Source of the DNA: Propionibacteriaceae bacterium
GTDB lineage: Bacteria > Actinomycetota > Actinomycetes > Propionibacteriales > Propionibacteriaceae
DNA length: 9,418 nt
Direction: 5' to 3'
NCBI GenBank assembly: GCA_031272685.1
Contig: JAISTI010000183.1
Coordinates: 1 to 9,418 of the forward strand
Below are positions 1 through 9,418 of this stretch, piece by piece; positions within the stretch are counted from its first letter, which is position 1, and every line of letters begins with the position of its first letter. The translations under genes and the position numbers were made by a program. The notes below the pieces were generated by a model that saw only the letters and a list, made by a program, of their open reading frames with translations, had not been told where the DNA came from and did not search any database.

Positions 1-2
1 TG

Positions 3-470
3 CTGGAGCACGGCCTGCGCGCCATCGAAGACGTCAAGCTCGGCGCGGCCTCCCCGGCGGTGGAAAAGGTCGTCGAGGCCACCACCCTGCTCTCCGGAAT
101 CGGCTGGGAATCCGGCGGCCTGGCCACCGCGCACGCCATGGGCAACGGGCTGCCGATGCTGCCCGAGACGCACCACTACTTCCACGGGGAGAAAGTGGCT
201 TTCGGCCTGCTCACCCAGCTGTGCCTGGACGACGACATCGCGCCCGAAGACGTTGACGAGGTCGCCATCTTCCTCACCGAGGCCGGCCTGCCGACCACCT
301 TCGCCGACATCAACATCGAAGGTTTGGGCGTGGAGCGCATGAAGGAGTTCGCCGCCGCCGTCGCCGGCGAGGGCTCGTTCGTGCACAACCACCCGTTCGC
401 CGTCACCGCGGCCGACCTGTACGACGCGATGCTCTCGGCGGACGCCAAGGGCCGCGAGTTCAAGGGCTGA
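3..470 (+). CDS. gldA: Glycerol dehydrogenase, C-terminal part (5' end outside window)
   Basis: This is the last 155 residues of an iron/zinc-dependent glycerol dehydrogenase, which oxidises glycerol to dihydroxyacetone with NAD+ in the cytoplasm. The reading frame is already open at base 3, and only the C-terminal alpha-helical metal-binding half is present. Residues 31-69 of the fragment carry the family signature SGIGWESGGLATAHA followed by HHYFHGEKVAFG. His44 and His61 of the fragment correspond to the two histidines that, with an upstream Asp not in this window, bind the catalytic metal in GldA enzymes. The short C-terminal stretch with HNHPF and a final DLYDAML helix also fits the family. 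The gene ends in TGA and faces the AEC transporter gene tail to tail with 9 bp between the stop codons. Nothing suggests that it is broken. Identity at family level is secure; the substrate is inferred from the family, and a related polyol dehydrogenase is the only realistic alternative. Confidence 0.93.
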   Translation: MEHGLRAIEDVKLGAASPAVEKVVEATTLLSGIGWESGGLATAHAMGNGLPMLPETHHYFHGEKVAFGLLTQLCLDDDIAPEDVDEVAIFLTEAGLPTTFADINIEGLGVERMKEFAAAVAGEGSFVHNHPFAVTAADLYDAMLSADAKGREFKG

Positions 471-486
471 GCGCACCCGCTAGGCC
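465..486. terminator. Imperfect stem-loop over the convergent stop codons
   Basis: AGCG (470-473) pairs with CGCT (478-481) around a CACC loop. Past one bulged base on each side, GGCT (465-468) can pair with AG and CC (482-486). That gives 8 base pairs covering both stop codons of the convergent gldA and AEC genes. There is no T-run on either strand, so it is not a classical intrinsic terminator. It could act as a shared bidirectional terminator or be chance in GC-rich DNA. Confidence 0.22.
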
Positions 487-1421
487 AGCAGTCCGCCCGG
501 CCCGAGCAGCCCGGCGATCGCCAAGATCAGCGGCGCGGAGCACAGCGTCGTCAGCGAGATCGCATCCCGGGCGACGGTGGTGGACTGCTGGTAGCGGGTG
601 GCGTAATTGAAGACGTTTTGCGCTGTCGGCAGCGCCGCCAGCGTGGTGACGGCGTACAAGCCCACCTGATCCAGGCCGAAGGCGAAGCGCCCCAGCGCGT
701 AGGCCAGCATCGGCATGGCCAGCAGCTTCAGCGCCGAGGCCAGCAGCGCTTCGGCGCGGTGCGGGCCGGCTTGCAGCAGCACCCGCCCGCGCAGCGACAT
801 CCCGAAGGCGATGAGCACGACGGGGATGGCCGCCTGCCCGATCAGGTCGGTCGCCTCCAGCAGCAGCGGCGGCGGCGTCCACGGCAGCAGCGAGACCAAC
901 ACCCCTCCCAGCGAGCCGATGACGATGGGGCTGAACACCGCGTGCAGCACCACCTTCCACAAAGGCCGCTCGCGCTTGCCGGAGGCGGTGTCGAGGATGG
1001 CCAGCGCCACCGGGGCGAACAGGGCCGTCTGGAACAGGATGATGGGCGCGGCGAAGGTGGCGTCGCCCAGCAGGTGCAGCGCCACCGGCAGGCCGATATG
1101 GCCGGCGTTCGCATACCCTGCGGAGAGCGCGCCCACCGTCACCTCCGCGCGGCCGCGCCGCCACACCAGCCCGGCCACCAGCGCGTAGAGGGCGAAGGAG
1201 ATTAGCGCCACCGTGAAGGAATCCAGCGCGGCGGGGGAGAGCAGCACCCACAGGTCGGCTCTGGCCATCAAGGTGAAAAGCATGAACGGGATAAGCACAT
1301 AGAACACCAACAGGTTGAGCTGGCGGCCGGTGCCGGGAGCGAGGATTTTCAGCCGGGCGACGAGGTAGCCGACGAGGATGGGCAGGCCGATGACGGCAAA
1401 CCCGCCCAGCGCCTCCAGCAT
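480..1421 (-). CDS. AEC-family (auxin efflux carrier-type) membrane transporter
   Basis: This 313-residue integral membrane protein belongs to the AEC/Mem_trans family, whose bacterial members move small organic anions, amino acids or related metabolites across the cytoplasmic membrane. About ten hydrophobic helices span the whole length. The conserved half-helix GYANAGHIGLP (residues 102-112) and the C-terminal LPTAQNVFNYATRY (264-277) are typical of the two inverted repeats around the substrate crossover. The start is set by a strong AAAGGAG at 1427-1433 with 5 nt to the ATG at 1421. A GTG six bases upstream is in frame but lies inside that Shine-Dalgarno sequence, so it is less likely. The gene begins 36 nt after the transglutaminase stop, on the same strand and with no visible promoter between them, so it is probably the last gene of the ATP-grasp operon. 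The substrate cannot be read from the sequence. Export of the product made by the neighbouring genes is a hypothesis only. Confidence 0.88.
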   Translation of the reverse strand: MLEALGGFAVIGLPILVGYLVARLKILAPGTGRQLNLLVFYVLIPFMLFTLMARADLWVLLSPAALDSFTVALISFALYALVAGLVWRRGRAEVTVGALSAGYANAGHIGLPVALHLLGDATFAAPIILFQTALFAPVALAILDTASGKRERPLWKVVLHAVFSPIVIGSLGGVLVSLLPWTPPPLLLEATDLIGQAAIPVVLIAFGMSLRGRVLLQAGPHRAEALLASALKLLAMPMLAYALGRFAFGLDQVGLYAVTTLAALPTAQNVFNYATRYQQSTTVARDAISLTTLCSAPLILAIAGLLGPGGLLA

Positions 1422-1426
1422 CGCCA

Positions 1427-1433
1427 CTCCTTT
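1427..1433 (-). promoter_or_regulatory. Ribosome binding site that fixes the AEC start
   Basis: Read on the minus strand, AAAGGAG is followed by TGGCG and then ATG at 1421. The 5-nt spacing is good for ATG 1421, whereas the in-frame GTG at 1427 overlaps the motif. The protein is therefore called two residues shorter than the longest open frame. Confidence 0.75.
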
Positions 1434-1457
1434 GCTCGCGGGTGAGCCTATCGCGGC

Positions 1458-6160
<4,703 letters not shown>

Positions 6161-6169
6161 GGAGCAACC

Positions 6170-7276
6170 ATGATCGAAATCGGCCGGGGCAAGCGCGCGC
6201 TACCCGTCTACAGCTTCGACAATATCGCCATCGTGCCGAGCCGGCGCACCCGGGGAATCGAAGAGGTGAACCTCGCCTGGCGCATTGACGCCCTCACTTT
6301 CGACTACCCGATAATCGCCGCGCCGATGGATTCGATAATGAGCCCGCAGACGGCCATCGCCGTCGGCAAGCTGGGCGGCCTGGGCGTGCTAAACCTGGAG
6401 GGGCTCTGGACGCGCTACCCCGACCCGGAGCCGGTGCTATCCGAACTGGCCGGCATCACCGACCAGGTGGCCGCCACCAAATACATGCAGCGGGTGTACG
6501 CCGAGCCGGTGAAGGCGGCGCTGATCGAGCAAAGGCTGGACGAGATCCGCCAATCCGGGGTGCCGGTGGCCGGCTCGCTCTCCCCGGCGAACTGCGTCGA
6601 GTTCGGGCAGGTGGTGGAAAAGGCCGGGGTGGATTTCTTCGTCATCCGTGGCTCGATGGTCTCCGCCGAGCACGTCTCCACGGTCGCCGAGCCGCTGAAC
6701 CTCAAAGAGTTCATCTACAACCTGGACGTGCCGGTACTGGTGGGCGGCTGCGCCAGCTATCTGAGCGCCTTGCACCTGATGCGCACCGGCGCCGCCGGGG
6801 TGCTCGTCGGCTTTGGCGGCGGATCCACCGCGCGGGCGGTGGGGGTGCTCGGCATCGAGGTGCCGATGGCCTCTGCGCTGGCCGACGTCACCGACGCCCG
6901 GCGCGAATACCTCGACGAATCCGGCGGCCGCTATGTGCAGGTAATCGCCGACGGCGGGCTGGAGACCTCCGGCGACATCGCCAAAGCGATCGCCATTGGG
7001 GCGGACGCAGTGATGGTCGGCACCCCGCTGGCCCGCGCCTTCGAAGCCCCCGGGCGGGGCTGGCACTGGGGCGCGGAAGCCTGGAACCCCACCCTGCCGC
7101 GCGGGGAGCGGGTGCATTTCGAGCAGATCGGCTCTTTGGAAGAAGTCTTGCTCGGCCCGTCCGCCACCCCCGACGGCACCATGAACCTGGTAGGGGCGCT
7201 GCGCAAAGCGCTGGCCGCCACCGGCTATAGCGACATCAAAGAATTCCAGCGGGTAGACGTCGTGGTGCGCCAGTAG
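6170..7276 (+). CDS. guaB3: GuaB3-type IMP dehydrogenase-related protein
   Basis: This 368-residue member of the IMP dehydrogenase/GMP reductase family is of the GuaB3 type found in actinobacteria and cyanobacteria. It has the barrel (FDNIAIVPSRRTR at 16-28, IIAAPMDSIMSP at 48-59, DFFVIRGSMVSAEH at 155-168, VIADGGLETSGD at 258-269) but no CBS domains. Where GuaB has GPGSICTTR, this protein has GFGGGSTAR (214-222), so Ser219 replaces the catalytic Cys. The flap is also different, and the end KEFQRVDVVV is typical of GuaB3. The role of actinobacterial GuaB3 is not established; a cyanobacterial homologue has been reported to have IMP dehydrogenase activity. Here GGAG at 6161-6164, 5 nt before the ATG, immediately follows the guaB stop, so the two are almost certainly co-transcribed and GuaB3 probably works in or regulates guanine nucleotide supply. 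Family assignment is firm; catalytic function is open. Confidence 0.94.
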   Translation: MIEIGRGKRALPVYSFDNIAIVPSRRTRGIEEVNLAWRIDALTFDYPIIAAPMDSIMSPQTAIAVGKLGGLGVLNLEGLWTRYPDPEPVLSELAGITDQVAATKYMQRVYAEPVKAALIEQRLDEIRQSGVPVAGSLSPANCVEFGQVVEKAGVDFFVIRGSMVSAEHVSTVAEPLNLKEFIYNLDVPVLVGGCASYLSALHLMRTGAAGVLVGFGGGSTARAVGVLGIEVPMASALADVTDARREYLDESGGRYVQVIADGGLETSGDIAKAIAIGADAVMVGTPLARAFEAPGRGWHWGAEAWNPTLPRGERVHFEQIGSLEEVLLGPSATPDGTMNLVGALRKALAATGYSDIKEFQRVDVVVRQ

Positions 7277-7283
7277 CGCCCAG

Positions 7284-7388
7284 TACTCAGCCCGCGCCGT
7301 CCGCGTCCTCAGCCGCGGCGAAAATTCCGGTTTCCGGGTACTCAGCCCCGCGCAAATTCTTACCCGACTTCGCCGCCGGGATACTCAG
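7284..7388. repeat. Four TMCTCAG repeats in the guaB3-downstream intergenic region
   Basis: TACTCAG occurs at 7284-7290, 7339-7345 and 7382-7388, and a one-base variant TCCTCAG at 7306-7312. The first and third copies share a longer core (GTACTCAGCCC then GCGC, with one extra C in the third). The second keeps CTCAGCC and a GCG. Start-to-start distances are 22, 33 and 43 bp. No coding frame or convincing terminator explains them. They may be binding sites for a regulator of the downstream surface-protein gene, or a genome-specific intergenic repeat. Confidence 0.5.
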
Positions 7389-7417
7389 TTTTGGGGGTGT
7401 CGGCGATAGCCCATGGC

Positions 7418-7449
7418 TTACTTGTAATACGCACGCGACAAGCAATTAC
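7418..7449 (+). promoter_or_regulatory. Overlapping inverted repeats just upstream of the surface-protein start
   Basis: TTACTTGT (7418-7425) and ACAAGCAA (7438-7445) form an 8-bp inverted repeat with one mismatch and a 12-nt spacer. GTAAT (7424-7428) and ATTAC (7445-7449) form a second one that shares bases with the first, so the two pairings exclude each other. TAATAC (7425-7430) could be a -10 box, in which case this is a promoter/operator. If transcription starts further upstream it would be an mRNA structure ending right at the GGAGAGAG ribosome binding site (7450-7457). Confidence 0.35.
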
Positions 7450-7459
7450 GGAGAGAGCC

Positions 7460-9418
7460 ATGGCGAAAATCCAGTTCGGTGGGCCCACAGGGTCCCGCTG
7501 GTTGCCGCCCACCCTGGGCGCCCTCGCCGCGACCCTCGTGCTCCCATTCTTGGCCGTCCCCGCTTTCGCCGACGATTCCGAGAACACCTGGAATTCCACC
7601 GCTGCCGGAAACTCCGTTTATTGGGTGGACCGCGACAGCGGCGACGTCACCGGCCTGCCCGCCGACATGGAGCCGGAAGTGCCCGAGGTGGACGGCTATT
7701 ACACCACCGACTGCACCGGATCCGATGGCGACGGCTGGCAAGTGCCCGACTACCATCCGGTGCTGCGCGGTGGCCTGCCGCTGGCCGAATACCGCCTGAG
7801 CATCGGCATCGCCAATAGCTGGTACGAGGTCGTCGCCGTCCATCCCGGCGACTGCGCCCCGAACTGGGTGATCAACTACCCGCTGCGCCTGCGCGGCGTC
7901 TACCAATACCCAATTGCGTACGACGCCTCCAACCCGGCGGTGTCCGGCCTGCCCGCGGACGCCGTGGAGTTCATCACCTATGAGACCGCTTGGACGGCCG
8001 CCGATTACACCATCCCGTCCAACACGCCCGCCAACTCCTCCGGCGCGGCCTTCGCCAATTGGAATGTGTACCAGGGGGACACGTTCTACGGCACCGCCGA
8101 GCCCGGCGACGCGCTGCCGTTCAGCGCGGTTTTCGCGGCCGGGCAGGGATGGAAACTGGCGCCGGTCTTCGCCGGCGACCCCGATCCGGGCACGGGCGGC
8201 GATGACAATGGCGGCGACAACCCCGGCGATAACGGCGACAACGGCGACAACGGCGACGACGACGACCCGAGCGGCGACGGCACCGGCGACGGCACCGGCG
8301 ACTCCGGCCACGTCGACGGCGATGACGACGACAGCGGCGACGAGAGCGACAACCCCGGCGGCAGCGACGCCGCCCTGCGGCTGAAGAAATACGCCGTGGT
8401 GAAAGTTCCGGGCGCCACCTGCGACTGGCCGCCCACCAGCATGTACGACCTGCTGGACAAAGACCGCAGCGAGTACGGCAACTCGCAGAAAATCACCTTC
8501 GACCCGGCCTGCGTGAAAGAAATCCCGAAAGGCTCGGTCATCGAAGACGGCACCGAGATCACCTGGGTGTACCGCGTCTACAACGACGGCGACGAAGACT
8601 TCTTCCCCGAAGGCGACCCGCAGATCACCATCCACGACGACCACGAGGGCACCTGCGTCATCGAAACCTACCCGGACCAGATGCCCGGCCACACCTGGGA
8701 TCTGTGCGGCATCACCGGCCAGCCGAATATGTCCCCGTTGGGCGTCGAGGCGGTCTTCCCGCCGCCCTCGCGCTACTACGACGGCACCACCGACGCCGAC
8801 CTGCCCAACCTGCGGCTGGTGGGCGCCCAAGAAGGCGACGACGTCACCCTGGACACCGCAAACACGGTCTGCAAATACGACCACAAGGACGCCTCCACCT
8901 CGCGCATCGTCACCTGCCGCAACTTCTCGCTCAGTGGCGCGGACGCGGACAAATACCGGCTCCCGGACGGCTACAAGGTCACGGTCCACAACGCCTCGAT
9001 CATCCCCAAGCCGGTGGAATACCACCTTGACATCGTGAAATACGACGACGGGCGTGACTGGCTCACCCCCAGCACCTATGACGCCGAATTCAATGGAACC
9101 TGGGACGGCCTGGTGGGCCAAGAGACGCTGAACGCCACCCCGGAGGGCACCTTCACCTTCGACAACCTGGTGCTCGGCCCCGGCCACAGCGTCACCGGCG
9201 GCGCGGTCAACCTCGCCGACGGCACCGGCAAGCTGTCCAACTACGACGTCACGATCACCCGCTCGGGCGAACTGCGCTACTCGTCGATCATCGAGCTGAC
9301 GGTGAACGCCACCTCCAGCAACCAGGCAATCACCCTGAACCGCTATTTCAACACCGACAACGTCATCGTGCAGTGGAACGACACCGCCGTCGAGGGCTCC
9401 AACGACGAGACCCCGCTG
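7460..9418 (+). CDS. Secreted, Asp/Gly-rich adhesin-like surface protein (3' end outside window)
   Basis: An uninterrupted frame of 653 codons runs from ATG 7460, with GGAGAGAG 2 nt before it (GGAG core spaced 6 nt), to the last base, so the C-terminus is missing. Residues 1-37 are a Sec signal peptide: Lys3 and Arg13, a hydrophobic run at about 18-33, and a likely cut after VPAFA. Residues about 40-238 form an unrecognised Tyr/Trp-rich extracellular domain with two cysteines (85, 132). Residues 239-303 are an Asp/Gly/Asn-rich linker. Residues about 304-520 look like Ig-like or prealbumin-like adhesin modules, with LRLKKYAVVK, ITWVYRVYNDGDEDFF and ITIHDDHEGTCVI. They contain six cysteines (321, 351, 399, 416, 471, 486) that could form disulfides outside the cell. 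From about 518, another beta-rich segment begins with EYHLDIVKYDDG. Related architectures in Actinomyces-type bacteria usually end in an LPXTG sortase signal, which cannot be checked here. No enzymatic motif is visible. The export call is secure; adhesion is inferred from architecture, and a secreted matrix or pilus-tip protein is possible. Confidence 0.85.
   Translation, partial: MAKIQFGGPTGSRWLPPTLGALAATLVLPFLAVPAFADDSENTWNSTAAGNSVYWVDRDSGDVTGLPADMEPEVPEVDGYYTTDCTGSDGDGWQVPDYHPVLRGGLPLAEYRLSIGIANSWYEVVAVHPGDCAPNWVINYPLRLRGVYQYPIAYDASNPAVSGLPADAVEFITYETAWTAADYTIPSNTPANSSGAAFANWNVYQGDTFYGTAEPGDALPFSAVFAAGQGWKLAPVFAGDPDPGTGGDDNGGDNPGDNGDNGDNGDDDDPSGDGTGDGTGDSGHVDGDDDDSGDESDNPGGSDAALRLKKYAVVKVPGATCDWPPTSMYDLLDKDRSEYGNSQKITFDPACVKEIPKGSVIEDGTEITWVYRVYNDGDEDFFPEGDPQITIHDDHEGTCVIETYPDQMPGHTWDLCGITGQPNMSPLGVEAVFPPPSRYYDGTTDADLPNLRLVGAQEGDDVTLDTANTVCKYDHKDASTSRIVTCRNFSLSGADADKYRLPDGYKVTVHNASIIPKPVEYHLDIVKYDDGRDWLTPSTYDAEFNGTWDGLVGQETLNATPEGTFTFDNLVLGPGHSVTGGAVNLADGTGKLSNYDVTITRSGELRYSSIIELTVNATSSNQAITLNRYFNTDNVIVQWNDTAVEGSNDETPL
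8174..8368 (+). repeat. Asp/Gly/Asn-rich low-complexity linker (residues 239-303 of the surface protein)
   Basis: Short in-frame units built on GGCGAC dominate: NGD repeats at 8228-8254 and DGT/GDGTGD repeats near 8273-8302, interspersed with runs of GAC. The encoded stretch is almost entirely Asp, Gly, Asn, Ser, Thr and Pro, so it should be unfolded and highly acidic. It separates the N-terminal domain from the adhesin-like modules. The DNA-level repetition makes length change by slippage plausible. Confidence 0.8.

Noticed and set aside
7295..7320. GC-rich hairpin (CCGCG/CGCGG or CGCCG/CGGCG) as a guaB3 terminator
   Set aside because: Only 5-bp stems are possible, they are followed by AAAA rather than a T-run on the plus strand, and the pairings compete. 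I see no supportable terminator for the guaB-guaB3 operon.
8174..8368. RTX, dockerin or EF-hand calcium-binding repeats in the Asp/Gly stretch
   Set aside because: The spacing does not match the RTX nonapeptide (GGxGxDxUx), the dockerin loop or the EF-hand consensus; it reads as irregular NGD, DGT and poly-Asp units.
7418..9187. 589-codon minus-strand open frame at the right end
   Set aside because: Its translation is Val/Ala/Gly-rich with no family features. The plus strand of the same region encodes a protein with a clear ribosome binding site, signal peptide and adhesin-like domains.

Overview
The window comes from a GC-rich actinobacterium (Actinomycetota). The codon third positions are strongly G/C. 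IMP dehydrogenase starts with a GTG that sits 7 nt after a TANNNT box, as in leaderless actinobacterial mRNAs. A guaB gene is followed directly by guaB3, a pairing known from this phylum. A secreted, Asp/Gly-rich surface protein at the right end would suit a host-associated member such as an Actinomycetaceae relative, but the sequence alone does not fix family or genus.

Left end (1-470): the C-terminal part of a glycerol dehydrogenase on the plus strand. It runs tail to tail, with a 9-bp gap, into a minus-strand block.

Minus-strand block (4561 down to 480): three closely packed genes that look like one operon. In order of transcription they are a fused circularly permuted ATP-grasp/Alpha-E protein, a transglutaminase-like cysteine protein whose ATG overlaps the previous TGA, and an AEC-family (auxin efflux carrier) membrane transporter 36 nt further on. 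The first two belong to a widespread but poorly understood actinobacterial and proteobacterial set. Comparative genomics has predicted that this set makes or handles small peptides or amide-linked products. The transporter in the same transcript is the most thought-provoking context in the window.

Divergent control region (4562-4648): 87 bp separate the operon from guaB. Each side has a TAGGNT box 6-7 nt before the start codon, so both transcripts may be leaderless.

Plus-strand purine block (4649-7276): guaB (IMP dehydrogenase with two CBS domains and the active-site Cys loop), then guaB3 9 nt later. GuaB3 is a family member without CBS domains and with Ser in place of the catalytic Cys.

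Right end (7277-9418): a 183-bp intergenic region carries four TMCTCAG repeats and a small inverted repeat. It is followed by a secreted protein gene with a clear signal peptide, a cysteine-containing N-terminal domain, an Asp/Gly-rich linker and beta-rich adhesin-like domains. This gene stays open to the last base, so its C-terminus, where a cell-wall anchor would be expected, lies outside the window. Long open frames on the opposite strands of these genes are GC-driven shadows and are not annotated.
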